Origin: Nitrospinaceae bacterium
GTDB taxonomy: Bacteria > Nitrospinota > Nitrospinia > Nitrospinales > VA-1
Reading direction: 5' to 3'
NCBI GenBank assembly: GCA_029261595.1
Contig: JAJDAZ010000017.1
Location: 1 to 32,804, forward strand
Length of the DNA: 32,804 nucleotides
Shown here: piece after piece, positions 9,065 to 17,106 of the stretch
Layout: every line of letters begins with the position of its first letter
Numbering within the stretch: position 1 is the stretch's first letter
Translations under genes and position numbers: made by a program
The notes under the pieces: generated by a model
The model's input: the letters and a program-made list of their open reading frames with translations, nothing else
Databases searched by the model: none
Told to the model about the DNA's origin: nothing

Positions 9065-9430
9065 TTATACCTTACTTTTACGGCCGCCACGACGGCTCTC
9101 GGAAGCCTTCTCATTTTCTATGGCAGCGAGACCGGTGAGAATTATAGACGGCCTGTCGGGGAATTCAGCCATCAATCGGAGTTCACCGCCCAGAGAGTTA
9201 ACATAAGCTTGCAGAGTTGAAAGCAAGACGTCTGTACGTGATTCAAGCCGTGACACATTATCCTGGCTCATTCCCAGTTTTTTACCGAGCGTCTTCTGCG
9301 TAAGGGACAAGGCTTTGCGAAGATCACGCATCGTCATTTCTTCCGCAATGAGTTCATTGGCGCGAGCTTTAATTTTTGCCTGACGCTTTTTGCTCAGTTT
9401 TCCTATTTTTTCCTCAAGACTTGTGCCCAT
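9065..9430 (-). CDS. XRE/HigA-type antitoxin (helix-turn-helix)
   Basis: 121 residues with a helix-turn-helix at about 42-66 (LTQKTLGKKLGMSQDNVSRLE), followed by a segment typical of HigA-like antitoxins (LQAYVNSLGGELRLMAEFPD) and a basic C-terminal tail. It should neutralise the toxin encoded just upstream and repress the shared promoter. Its start lies inside the toxin gene (17-base overlap). Toxin-before-antitoxin order is characteristic of higBA-like pairs. Confidence 0.88.
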   Translation of the reverse strand: MGTSLEEKIGKLSKKRQAKIKARANELIAEEMTMRDLRKALSLTQKTLGKKLGMSQDNVSRLESRTDVLLSTLQAYVNSLGGELRLMAEFPDRPSIILTGLAAIENEKASESRRGGRKSKV

Positions 9431-9821
9431 TGCCTTTCCCTTTCTTCTTACCCCTTACTTTGTTTTCTGCTTCTATTTCAGTAAGGTGTTTGTCAAACCG
9501 ATCATCGGCCTTTTTTATTAGCTTTTTATAAAAACGTTTTTCACTTCCGCCTGACTTGTCCCCCGCTACTAAAAGTACGGCTTTTCTTTTGGTATCAAAG
9601 GCAAATGCAACCCGCCATACACCATCATCTGCTTTAAACCGAAGTTCCTTCATATTCGCGTGTTTAGACCCATTCAAAGTGTCAGCTCTTGGTCTTCCCA
9701 ATTCCGGTCCAAACACTTTTAGAACCTCACCTAGTGCAAGGATTTCATCTTGGACTTCTTCTTCTAATTCAAAGAACTCATTTTCAAATACAGAATGAAA
9801 TTCAACTTTCCACTTCTTCAT
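9414..9821 (-). CDS. RelE/HigB-superfamily toxin (Gp49-like)
   Basis: 135 residues. The core matches the RelE/ParE-superfamily Gp49-like group: FENEFFELEEEVQDEILALGEVLKVFGPELGRP, then MKELRFKADDGVWRVAFAFD and KAVLLVAGDKSG. Members are mRNA interferases or related growth inhibitors. The C-terminal 35 residues are very Lys-rich. The gene is co-directional with and overlaps its antitoxin. The ATG at 9821 has an AGGG ribosome-binding site about 9 bases upstream. Confidence 0.88.
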   Translation of the reverse strand: MKKWKVEFHSVFENEFFELEEEVQDEILALGEVLKVFGPELGRPRADTLNGSKHANMKELRFKADDGVWRVAFAFDTKRKAVLLVAGDKSGGSEKRFYKKLIKKADDRFDKHLTEIEAENKVRGKKKGKGNGHKS

Positions 9822-9840
9822 TAATTATGCCCTATAAATA

Positions 9841-9860
9841 ATATGTTGTCAATAACATAT
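9841..9860. promoter_or_regulatory. Palindromic operator candidate for the toxin-antitoxin operon
   Basis: ATATGTT and AACATAT form a perfect 7-bp inverted repeat with a 6-base spacer, 20-40 bases upstream of the toxin start. Position and symmetry fit an autorepression site for the helix-turn-helix antitoxin. A further partial copy (ACATATGTTG) overlaps its right half. Confidence 0.5.
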
Positions 9861-9934
9861 GTTGTTTAATGCATATACCTTAATATTAGATGAATAATTA
9901 AGTCAGATCCTTAATAACCAGGCAACCTCTATTT

Positions 9935-10130
9935 TCTCCTAAGGGCTGTGCCCTCGCGCCCGCAATCCACTCCCCAACCTTCCGCGCCCCAAAAAACAAG
10001 AGGCTTGTGCAGGCCGGGTGATCCCCCTCGGATTGCAGTTGCTACCCCCCTCCTCGCCAGAGAGTCAGGGTTGCATGCATGCATGCGCCCCTTTTCGAGG
10101 GGCCATGGAAACCAAAAACCAGGAGAAAAT
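9935..10130 (+). other. GC-rich leader upstream of the ArdC gene
   Basis: This tract is much richer in G+C than the DNA to its left. It contains AGGGC-TGT-GCCCT (9941-9953), a GCAATCC/GGATTGC inverted pair (about 9962 and 10031), and a GCATGCATGCATGC run near 10074. A frame is open across it from 9948, but the codons are Pro/Arg-rich and unlike a protein domain, so I treat it as non-coding and possibly structured. Confidence 0.4.
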
Positions 10131-10133
10131 ACA

Positions 10134-11030
10134 ATGTCGGATAAAATTTATCAGATCGTTACAGACCAGATTATCAAGCAGCTGGAACAGGTGGATAATG
10201 GTGACTACACCCAGCCCTGGTTTTGTGTTGGACATTCTCCCGTTAATTTACGCGGAACAGCCTACCGCGGGATAAATCACCTTCTCCTGGCCCATTCCGG
10301 ATATCAGTCCAATATCTGGGGAACCTACAAACAGTGGAAAGATAATGAATGCCAGGTCAAGAAGGGCGAACACTCACAAATTGTCGTGCTCTGGAAGTTC
10401 TTCGACGAGGCTGACGAGAATGGCAACGGCACCGGCAAAACGGCCGCGGTCATGACCCGCTATTACAAAGTATTCAATTCCCAACAAGTTGAGGGAGAAT
10501 ATGCCAGGAACGCCGAACAGAAATTTAAAGAAAAACTTTTAGACCATGATCCGATAGCAGAGGCGCAAAGCTTTGTAGATGGTTACATGGCAACCGAGCA
10601 CTTGCCTCTGCGAAATTCAGACCGGGCTTACTACAGCGCCGGAATTGCTGAACATATTGCCATGCCGGAGCTTGGACAATTCCATAGCCCCGCACATTAT
10701 TACAGCGTTTTTGCTCATGAAATCACCCACTCAACAGGCAACAAGAACCGCCTTGAGCGCGATCTTTCCGGTAAATTTGGTAGCAAAAAATACGCATTTG
10801 AGGAACTGGTTGCAGAGCTTGGCAGCGCTATGATTTGCGGAAGCCTTGGATTAGAGCAAAAACCCCGCGAGGATCACGCCCAATATATCAAGGGATGGCT
10901 GACCCGCCTGCGCAGTGATAACAAATTCATTATTCAGGCCGCCAGCAAGGCACAGAAAGCAGCAGACTATGCTCTTGAGAGCGCCGCACTAGAAAATCAA
11001 CCCCTGGCAATCGTGGCAGCAGGAGAGTAA
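10134..11030 (+). CDS. ardC: ArdC-type antirestriction protein (ssDNA-binding plus zincin metallopeptidase)
   Basis: 298 residues with the ArdC layout: an N-terminal single-strand-DNA-binding domain (about 1-115; PWF near 28-30, AYRGINHLLL near 43-52, KKGEHSQIVVLWKFF near 76-90) and a C-terminal metallopeptidase domain with HEITH at 195-199 and the downstream FEELVAELG. ArdC proteins of plasmids and integrative elements protect incoming DNA from restriction. The ATG at 10134 was chosen because AGGAG precedes it; the frame extends 62 codons upstream without protein-like content. It is a marker of mobile DNA and fits the toxin-antitoxin genes on the left and the tRNA junction on the right. Confidence 0.9.
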   Translation: MSDKIYQIVTDQIIKQLEQVDNGDYTQPWFCVGHSPVNLRGTAYRGINHLLLAHSGYQSNIWGTYKQWKDNECQVKKGEHSQIVVLWKFFDEADENGNGTGKTAAVMTRYYKVFNSQQVEGEYARNAEQKFKEKLLDHDPIAEAQSFVDGYMATEHLPLRNSDRAYYSAGIAEHIAMPELGQFHSPAHYYSVFAHEITHSTGNKNRLERDLSGKFGSKKYAFEELVAELGSAMICGSLGLEQKPREDHAQYIKGWLTRLRSDNKFIIQAASKAQKAADYALESAALENQPLAIVAAGE

Positions 11031-11034
11031 AGCC

Positions 11035-11175
11035 GTGGTGTTCTGTCTACGACCTCATAACCTCTTCCATCTGCCAAGATCAGCTGAGTATATCGCGCAC
11101 TGGCAGGAGGTTCTGAAGAAAGACAAAAAGGCCGTCTTCACGGCAGTCAGTAAGTCCAATCAGGCGGCGGGGTAG
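11035..11175 (+). pseudogene. Remnant of a second ArdC-family C-terminus
   Basis: Immediately after the ardC stop, the frame reads SAEYIAHWQEVLKKDKK, AVFTAVSKSNQAAG and a TAG stop at 11173-11175. This resembles the end of ArdC proteins, including the complete gene just upstream (YIKGWLTRLRSDNKFIIQ, AASKAQKAADYA), but is a different sequence. Only about 32 residues are convincing (from 11080). A GTG at 11035 could start a 46-residue peptide, but a broken gene is more likely. Confidence 0.6.
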
Positions 11176-11314
11176 CTTCTTGCACCATTTGACTTTGAGA
11201 AGTACAGTTTTTAGGAGGGAATTAATTTAGAAAGTCTTTTAGAACAAGGGGTTAGTTTTAAAAAACTGCATTTTTGAACTCCATGACGTCTTTTTGAAAG
11301 TGTTTTATAATCGG

Positions 11315-11342
11315 TTGACTTTAAATAGTAGGGGTTTATTAT
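11315..11342 (+). promoter_or_regulatory. Putative promoter of the methyltransferase-like orphan gene
   Basis: TTGACT (11315-11320) and TATTAT (11337-11342) with a 16-base spacer, close to sigma-70 consensus. It would give a leader of roughly 90 nt before the start codon at 11437. Confidence 0.45.
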
Positions 11343-11381
11343 GAGAATAGAGTCAATCCATTATCAATTTTAATGGGAGAG

Positions 11382-11418
11382 CAACTGGCGGGTATTTTTA
11401 CCCGCTGGTTGTGTTTTT
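11382..11418 (+). terminator. Terminator-like hairpin in the leader of the orphan gene
   Basis: A 13-bp stem (including two G-T pairs) with a TTTT loop: CAACTGGCGGGTA pairs with TACCCGCTGGTTG, followed by TGTTTTT. It lies between the putative promoter and the start codon, so it would act as an attenuator or end a short independent RNA of about 70 nt. It could also terminate transcripts coming from the ardC side. Confidence 0.65.
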
Positions 11419-11436
11419 GAGGAATTTAATTTTTCA

Positions 11437-13515
11437 ATGAAGTTAAATGGATTAGGTCTCATCCTTCCTATTTTTGATTGGCGGCCATTAATTACGCCAT
11501 CGCCCCGTTTGCAAACTATTTCACCACTCTATACGCAAGTTGGAAAAACTTATATCAAAGGTTTTGGAGTTTCTAATTTTCGAAAAACTCCACGGATACC
11601 TTGGCGTCCATCAGACCTGATTTACTTTAATTCCAATCAAGCAATAGAATTGCCAACCCATTTACCCGAGGGTTCTCCCGTAGTTAGAACAATTCGAAGG
11701 CTTTATTTGGATGATTATTCACAGGTAAGGTTGGAATTACAACTATTCACGGACATATACAAAAAATATAAGGATATTAAGGCTTCTGAAATTGAAGATT
11801 GTATTGAAGGTTTTTGGAAGAATGAGGTGATTTTAAAAAAGGAAATGAAGAAGGAAAGACTTGGAAAGGCAATTTACGAATTAGCAGACCACTTTGTTTT
11901 AATGACATCAATAGAAGATGTCAATCCGCTTCATTATGAATATTTATTGCCTCAAATAATTGTTACATTGGAAGCAAAACCCCATGAATTGCCTAGTACC
12001 GCAATTCCCTTGGACCAAAAAGCAAAACTTTGGATAGATTATAAAGAAATAAACATTGCAGAAAATGGTGGGAATTCCCCAATAGACACGTTCTTTCTAA
12101 TTAACCTCCCCAATTATTTTCAAAAACCAATTGGTCCTGAATTAGAAACTCTTAGAATAATTAAAGCGCACATAATTTCTTTTTATTCCGATTTCCAATT
12201 TTTGACTTATTTGGCAGCCACTGATCCAAAAGATTATATTTCTGATGTCAATCAAGAACCAATTTTTAATTATATCCTTCAACTATGCCGAGAAACTCGC
12301 GCTGCATTTTTTCATAATCAAATAGATAATATTATTATTTCGAAATTATTTGACCTCTTTGAGAAAAAACATGGGAATAAAATTTCCCGAATTTTAGGAG
12401 ATTTAGAAAAAGAGGAAAATTTTCCTCTCCTTATAAAAAATAAATTAAATGAAGTCTTTTCTATTAATTGTTCCGAAAAAAAAATTTCAAGTTCAATAGA
12501 ATCTAGGGCTTCTTTTGAGTCCGGTGTAATAAATGAAAAAATTAAGCAGGCTCTTGGACGTTATATGGAATACCTATCCGAAGGAGATGAAAATATCCAG
12601 AAGTATGATGACGAAAAATTTAAAGAAAGCGCTATTAGAAAAGCCTCTGTAGTAATTCAAAACATTCCAGAAAATATTCGTAAACTTAAAGAAAAAATAG
12701 TTTTCATTAGTGTCGGAGGTGGGGATGGGGAAGAATTATTTTCCCTAATGGAAAAAACGGGTTCTAAATTTGGAATACTAATCGAAAAAAATCCTAAATC
12801 CATTGAGAGGGCTTCAAAAATAATTCAGGATGAAAAACTCTCTGTGGAAATTTTGCCGGGCGATATTATTGACAACCTTCCTATAGCCATTAGAAAAGGA
12901 AAGTCGCGTATTGAAAATGGAGAGGCCCGTTTAATTATTGTTACAATTCATGCCGTTCTGCATGAGCTTCCAACAAGGTCTTCAAGAGGTTTTGAATTAT
13001 CTGATATTTTTTCAAAAATCAATGATTCTGCTGTGATTATTGGCCGTGAGCCCATTGAACCTAATAATTGGGAAGAAATTATTGAACTTAGCGGGGATTT
13101 TGATTCAGGACATTTTTTGCGATTTTTGAATTTTGTAAAACTCCACCACATAAAAAGGGAATTACTTGAAAGACCCGAATATCTATCAAAAGAAATTAGT
13201 AAAAAGACAATTAGCGGTCATCGGGCATTGATAATGGAGGCTATTAGTAAGATTTTTTATTCTGAGGATTTCCCATATGAAATTCAGGAATGCGTAACTT
13301 CTTTCACAAAAAACGAAATAATTGAAAGCTTATATAAGTGCCTTGATGAAAAATACTATATTACAACTAACGACCTTATATCTAAATCAAATTCGGAATA
13401 TTGGTATAAATATGGTTTTAAGGCCAAAGGAAAATTGAGTCATAAAGAACAGGGCCATCCCATTTCTCATTTTTGGTATATAGCCATTCATCCAGATTGG
13501 GTGAGCTTTGAATAA
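11437..13515 (+). CDS. Orphan 692-residue protein with a C-terminal SAM-methyltransferase-like domain
   Basis: The gene is clearly richer in A+T than its neighbours. Residues 1-400 match nothing I recognise; they begin with a conserved-looking segment (PIFDWRPLITPSPRLQTISP) and are then mainly helical and charged. Around 418-545 a Rossmann methyltransferase pattern appears: IVFISVGGGDGEE (motif I, glycines 427-429), an acidic residue after the second strand (ILIEKNP, E450), a motif near 468-476, and LIIVTIHAVLHELP (about 499-512). The C-terminal 140 residues are again unassigned. It has its own promoter and leader hairpin and stands alone between an antirestriction gene and the island end. 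A defence or element-maintenance role is an inference from location only; the target is unknown. GAGGA lies 13 bases before the ATG, a long spacing. Confidence 0.7.
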   Translation: MKLNGLGLILPIFDWRPLITPSPRLQTISPLYTQVGKTYIKGFGVSNFRKTPRIPWRPSDLIYFNSNQAIELPTHLPEGSPVVRTIRRLYLDDYSQVRLELQLFTDIYKKYKDIKASEIEDCIEGFWKNEVILKKEMKKERLGKAIYELADHFVLMTSIEDVNPLHYEYLLPQIIVTLEAKPHELPSTAIPLDQKAKLWIDYKEINIAENGGNSPIDTFFLINLPNYFQKPIGPELETLRIIKAHIISFYSDFQFLTYLAATDPKDYISDVNQEPIFNYILQLCRETRAAFFHNQIDNIIISKLFDLFEKKHGNKISRILGDLEKEENFPLLIKNKLNEVFSINCSEKKISSSIESRASFESGVINEKIKQALGRYMEYLSEGDENIQKYDDEKFKESAIRKASVVIQNIPENIRKLKEKIVFISVGGGDGEELFSLMEKTGSKFGILIEKNPKSIERASKIIQDEKLSVEILPGDIIDNLPIAIRKGKSRIENGEARLIIVTIHAVLHELPTRSSRGFELSDIFSKINDSAVIIGREPIEPNNWEEIIELSGDFDSGHFLRFLNFVKLHHIKRELLERPEYLSKEISKKTISGHRALIMEAISKIFYSEDFPYEIQECVTSFTKNEIIESLYKCLDEKYYITTNDLISKSNSEYWYKYGFKAKGKLSHKEQGHPISHFWYIAIHPDWVSFE

Positions 13516-13937
13516 TTATGTTTAGTCCAAGCTCCACTCTGACTCTTATCTAAAATTTGCGAAGAATTTGCCAAGCCCTTCGAGAGTTCGGAACGTCTCC
13601 CGTACCTTTTCATTTGGGATTCTTTGTTACAGAAGAAAAACACGCCAAGGAAGGTAGGATTTGGCCCTTGGACCCATAAAGAGTTCGAAGATTGGTCCAA
13701 ATTTTGAACGCTCGAATGTGATAAAAAGCTGTTTAAGAGGTCAAAAACGGTAATCAGACTGTAGCCAAAACTGTAGCCAAAATTTTCAGAAAATAGGGGA
13801 AAATACCGGAAAATATGGGAAAGTGGCTGGAAAAGGAGGAAAAATGATAGTGGCCAAAAAGACGCCTAAATGATTAATATTAAAGGTGTTGTGAAGACCT
13901 CTAAATTCCGTTTCCGAAGAAACCGGAAAAAGTGCCT
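13516..13937. other. Non-coding stretch next to the island end
   Basis: About 420 bases without a credible gene. Short peptide-like fragments occur around 13560-13700 (for example PWTHKEFEDWSKF before a stop at about 13705) but in different frames, consistent with decayed coding DNA. The right third holds the 12-bp tandem repeat and A/G-rich repeats (GGAAAATA-like) leading up to the tRNA remnant. Confidence 0.4.
13759..13782. repeat. Tandem 12-bp repeat near the attachment site
   Basis: CTGTAGCCAAAA occurs twice head to tail with no mismatch; a degenerate third copy (GTGGCCAAAA) lies near 13850. Direct repeats 100-180 bases from a tRNA attachment site are typical of integrase arm-binding or excisionase sites. 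Confidence 0.55.
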
Positions 13938-13984
13938 CTAGAATGGCATTCAAGAGGTCGGGGGTTCGATCCCCCCCAGCTCCA
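13938..13984 (+). other. 3' half of tRNA-Ala(GGC): putative attachment site of an integrated element
   Basis: Reading from the anticodon stem: CTAGA, loop ATGGCAT (anticodon GGC), TCAAG, variable AGGTC, T-stem GGGGG, loop TTCGATC, CCCCC, acceptor strand CAGCTCC and discriminator A. The 5' acceptor strand and D-arm are absent upstream, and the anticodon stem has one A-A mismatch. The CCA end is not encoded, unlike the tRNA-Val in this window. This is what remains of a tRNA gene after an element recombines at the anticodon loop. The intact copy should lie at the other end of the element. Confidence 0.75.
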
Positions 13985-13996
13985 TTCTTATTTTAT

Positions 13997-14028
13997 AAGG
14001 GGTTACGGTTTTTACCGTAGCCCCTTTT
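13997..14028 (+). terminator. Rho-independent terminator after the tRNA-Ala remnant
   Basis: GGGGTTACGGT and ACCGTAGCCCC form an 11-bp stem (one G-T pair) with a TTTT loop, then TTTTAT. Its place 14 bases after the tRNA 3' end suggests it was the original terminator of the tRNA gene. Confidence 0.85.
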
Positions 14029-14234
14029 ATATTACAGGTCACTCCTCCTTCCTCCTTGTTATCGCCGCTCTTGTTGCGAAAAAGCATCTTGCCGATTCAA
14101 ACCAGTTTTCCCGGCAATTGGGCAAATTGAAAATTATAAGTCATAATGTTGATATTATTGTTTTCAAAATGAATGCGTTGTCGGGCCCATTGACCTTTTT
14201 GGGGAACGCAGTCACCCATCTGCAAGGATAGAAA

Positions 14235-14678
14235 ATGAAAATATGGGTCGATGCTGACGCTTGTCCCAGGGCAATCAAAGACATTTTGTTTCGTGTGGCG
14301 GAAAGGACAAAAATTTCTGTGACATTTGTTGCCAATCAGAGGTTGCGACTGCCAAACTCCGCTTTCATTGATTTGATTCAGGTAGGGCATGGGGCAGATA
14401 TCGCCGATGATGAAATTGCCAATAAATGCGAAGCTGGGGATTTAATCATCACGGCAGATATCCCGCTCGCCGCCCGCATTGTAGAAAAGGGGGCGCGGGC
14501 TCTCGATCCCCGCGGAACGTTGTACGATAGAGATAATATTGGGCAAATATTGGATATGCGCAATTTCATGGACAACTTGCGCGGCAGTGGCGTCGAAACG
14601 GGTGGCCCGAGCGGCTTTGGCCAGCGCGAGCGGTTTAAGTTCGCAAATGAGTTGGATAAGCTCATTGCATTATGGTGA
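14235..14678 (+). CDS. YaiI/YqxD family protein (UPF0178, DUF188)
   Basis: 147 residues, the usual family length. The signature MKIWVDADACPRAIKDIL at the N-terminus and DLIITADIPLAARIVEKGA near 75-93 are diagnostic, as is TGGPSGFG near the C-terminus. The family is related to PIN-like nucleases by its conserved acidic residues, but its function is not established. AAGGA precedes the ATG at good spacing. It is the first gene on the resident-chromosome side of the tRNA junction and stands alone. Confidence 0.93.
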   Translation: MKIWVDADACPRAIKDILFRVAERTKISVTFVANQRLRLPNSAFIDLIQVGHGADIADDEIANKCEAGDLIITADIPLAARIVEKGARALDPRGTLYDRDNIGQILDMRNFMDNLRGSGVETGGPSGFGQRERFKFANELDKLIALW

Positions 14679-14826
14679 TGGAATTTTGACTGGAAGGATT
14701 GCAATGCTTTGGTACCCCATCCATCATCTCAAGCCATCCAGTTACCGCGAGAATCTTCTCCGGGGCCTCCTCTGAGTGTTCTTTTTCTGAAATAGAATGA
14801 TGCGGCAACCGAAACCGTTTTAACTT

Positions 14827-16785
14827 TCACGACCCCGATTTAAAAGTTTTTCGTAAGCCTATCCGGGGAGAGATTCCAGGTGCCGGGAAACCGGCGAACT
14901 CTTCATATTTCTCGTCCAGAAGATTATCGATTGCGAACAACAAGCGCCAGGTGGGTTTCGCCTCCCAGGTCACCGCCAGATCGACCCGGGTGTAGGGGGC
15001 CAGGTCGGTGTCACCCGTGGGCACGGATGAATCGAAAACTTCGCCGACCGTTACGGAATTGAGGTTGACCCCAAGGTCCGGAATGGGTCGCCAAAGCAGG
15101 GAAAATCCACCACGCCATTTTGGACGATTACGCAGTTTTTCGGACGTTCCTTTGATATCGGTTTCTACGTATGTTATTTGCCCTTGCCAGCTCAGTTTTG
15201 GCAAAGGCTCAAGTTGTAAGCTCAATTCAAGGCCCTCCGCCACGATCTCAGACCGGTTGACCAGAATCGGTGGAGGTCCTTCGTCAAAATCAATGGCATT
15301 TGAAAAAACGGTGTGAAAATAAGTGGCTGTCAGCAGGGCCCGATCCTGCCAGAAAGATTGTGTGACGCCGGCATCGACGCTCCAGCTGGTTTCCGGACCC
15401 AGCCCGGGGTTGCCGACGATGGAGTTTCCGAGAGCGAAAAAACTTGGAAGTTTGAATCCTTCTCCCCAATTGGCTTTAAAAGTGGTTCCTGTATTTTCGG
15501 GGGTGTAGGACGCGCCCACTCGCGGGCTGACCTCGCTTTTTAATGCATCTGGGAAATCCCAGCGCATCCCCGCAAGCACAGAAATGCCGTTTTGGAAGGC
15601 ATGTTGGAATTCCAGAAAGGGAGCCAGAACCTGGCGGTCCAAATCGAACCGGGTTGGGGTCAGGGGACCACCTAAAGCGATGCTTCCCCGGCTCGAGCCG
15701 TTTTCATGGACCCCTTCCAAACCAAGAGCCAGTTGGGATCGGTCGGTCAATTGAAAGTGTTGAGTCAGCGTCACCCCGTAACGTTGGAACGAGTTGTCTG
15801 CGGAGTTGAGCGGGATGCCAAAAGGGTCTCTGAGGCCTGGAGCCACGCCGGGGGAGGATTGATCTTCCTGACGGTCAAACATTTCAAATTCAAATCGGTA
15901 TCTCCAGACGGGGGATGGGTCGTGGTGTAAATTGACGCCCAGGCTGAATTCGGTGATGTCTCTTTGGTCGGTGGTTCTGAGCGCGGCAAACAGGGGGCCG
16001 CCGCTGTCGTCGGGAAACGATTCATGATCACTGTCCGCGAATCGCATCACCGCCTGCAACTTGAGGGTGTCGGACAGGGACCCGCCCAAATTAGCGAGGA
16101 TTGATTTATTCACAAGGGAATTTCCTTCGACCGGTTTTCCATTGTCTAGATAAGAACCGCTTATGGAATAGTTCCATTTTCCCGAAGCGCCGCCCGCCCG
16201 CATTTGAGTTTGCGCATATCCAAAACGTCCGCCATTGGCTTCTATTTCCAAAGAGGGGGTTGCTTGGACTTTTTGGGTGATGATGTTGATGACCCCGCTC
16301 ATCGCGTCGGACCCATATACAGAGGAAAGAGGACCCTGGATTATTTCAATTTTTTCGATGCTGTCCGTGTTCAAGGTTGAAAAATCAAATGAACCGCCAC
16401 GGCTGTTGTTCGGGTCGTTGACCTTCACACCATCGATTAAAACCACGGTGAAATTCGGATCGCCGCCGCGCATGTAAACCGAACTCACCCCTCCGCGCCC
16501 ACCGGGCTGGTCGATATGCAAACCCGGAACCTGCCGCAAAAGTTCGGTGACGCTTGTGGCCTGGGAAGCTTCTATCTGTTCCCGGTCAATGATCGTCGAA
16601 CTGGAAATCTTTTGGTATAACCGCGTGGGTAAAGAGGTGCCGGTGACCACCAGAGGCTGCAATTCTTCAACAACGTCTTTAGTGGTTGATTGGTTTGCTC
16701 CGTCACTGGCAAAACCCACATCAGGCGTTCCCGTCAAGGCGGATATGCTCAGTGTTACAAGCAGGATTTTAATCCTTGTTTTCAT
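14827..16785 (-). CDS. TonB-dependent outer-membrane receptor (BtuB-like)
   Basis: About 652 residues. Signal peptide MKTRIKILLVTLSISALTG, then a TonB-box-like segment (QPLVVTGTSLPTR), the plug domain (VTELLRQVPGLHIDQPGG, VLIDGVKVNDPN, GPLSSVYGSDAMSGVINIIT) and a long beta-barrel ending in a typical strand (GISPRIGLRKTF). These proteins import scarce substrates such as corrinoids, metal chelates or cofactors using TonB energy. The frame stays open to an ATG at 16839; 16785 was preferred because the signal peptide begins there, though neither has a good ribosome-binding site. It is divergent from the PQQ-dependent dehydrogenase gene, which raises the possibility that it imports PQQ. No cobalamin riboswitch was recognised upstream. 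Confidence 0.9.
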   Translation of the reverse strand: MKTRIKILLVTLSISALTGTPDVGFASDGANQSTTKDVVEELQPLVVTGTSLPTRLYQKISSSTIIDREQIEASQATSVTELLRQVPGLHIDQPGGRGGVSSVYMRGGDPNFTVVLIDGVKVNDPNNSRGGSFDFSTLNTDSIEKIEIIQGPLSSVYGSDAMSGVINIITQKVQATPSLEIEANGGRFGYAQTQMRAGGASGKWNYSISGSYLDNGKPVEGNSLVNKSILANLGGSLSDTLKLQAVMRFADSDHESFPDDSGGPLFAALRTTDQRDITEFSLGVNLHHDPSPVWRYRFEFEMFDRQEDQSSPGVAPGLRDPFGIPLNSADNSFQRYGVTLTQHFQLTDRSQLALGLEGVHENGSSRGSIALGGPLTPTRFDLDRQVLAPFLEFQHAFQNGISVLAGMRWDFPDALKSEVSPRVGASYTPENTGTTFKANWGEGFKLPSFFALGNSIVGNPGLGPETSWSVDAGVTQSFWQDRALLTATYFHTVFSNAIDFDEGPPPILVNRSEIVAEGLELSLQLEPLPKLSWQGQITYVETDIKGTSEKLRNRPKWRGGFSLLWRPIPDLGVNLNSVTVGEVFDSSVPTGDTDLAPYTRVDLAVTWEAKPTWRLLFAIDNLLDEKYEEFAGFPAPGISPRIGLRKTFKSGS

Positions 16786-17106
16786 TGGAGGCGTCAAAAT
16801 GGATATAAACCTGTCAGGAAGAACCCGGGTTTCTCTCATTCAAATTTAAATTTGGATCTAACTTAATTAACAGATGATAGCAGGATTAACAACAATCTTG
16901 CCTTGGGAGCCGCATTTTAGATTGCCTGACTATGGACGCCAGATGATTGGGGAAACGATGGAAATGGGAAATTTTTGTTGTTGACGGTGACCGTTACAGG
17001 TTGTGACTTTGAAGCCCAGGGAGATGTGATTTCAACGGAAATTACCCAGAACAATTGCGGATTAAAGCTTTTTCAAAATTTCTTTTTAAAGTAGACTAAA
17101 AAAACT
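16786..17106. other. Divergent intergenic region
   Basis: It holds the start regions of the TonB receptor (minus) and the PQQ dehydrogenase (plus). ACGGT-G-ACCGT at 16984-16994 is a short near-perfect dyad that could be an operator. No convincing promoter pair and no B12-box (cobalamin riboswitch) were seen on either strand. Confidence 0.35.

Noticed and set aside
9948..10133. 62-codon upstream extension of ArdC
   Set aside because: Pro/Arg-rich sequence without family similarity; the ATG at 10134 has a good ribosome-binding site and begins the conserved domain.
13488..13700. Minus-strand frame of 70 codons next to the orphan gene
   Set aside because: No ribosome-binding site or protein-like composition, and it overlaps the end of the plus-strand gene.
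13700..13984. tmRNA (ssrA) 3' end
   Set aside because: The acceptor strand CAGCTCCA would fit, but the anticodon arm with loop ATGGCAT and variable loop AGGTC match tRNA-Ala(GGC) better, and no tmRNA body lies upstream.
13932..14231. 99-codon plus-strand frame
   Set aside because: It reads straight through the tRNA-Ala remnant (SRGRGFDPPQLH is a familiar translation of a tRNA 3' end) and the terminator.
16786..17106. Cobalamin riboswitch upstream of the BtuB-like receptor
   Set aside because: No B12-box or conserved core was found on either strand, so cobalamin as substrate is not supported.
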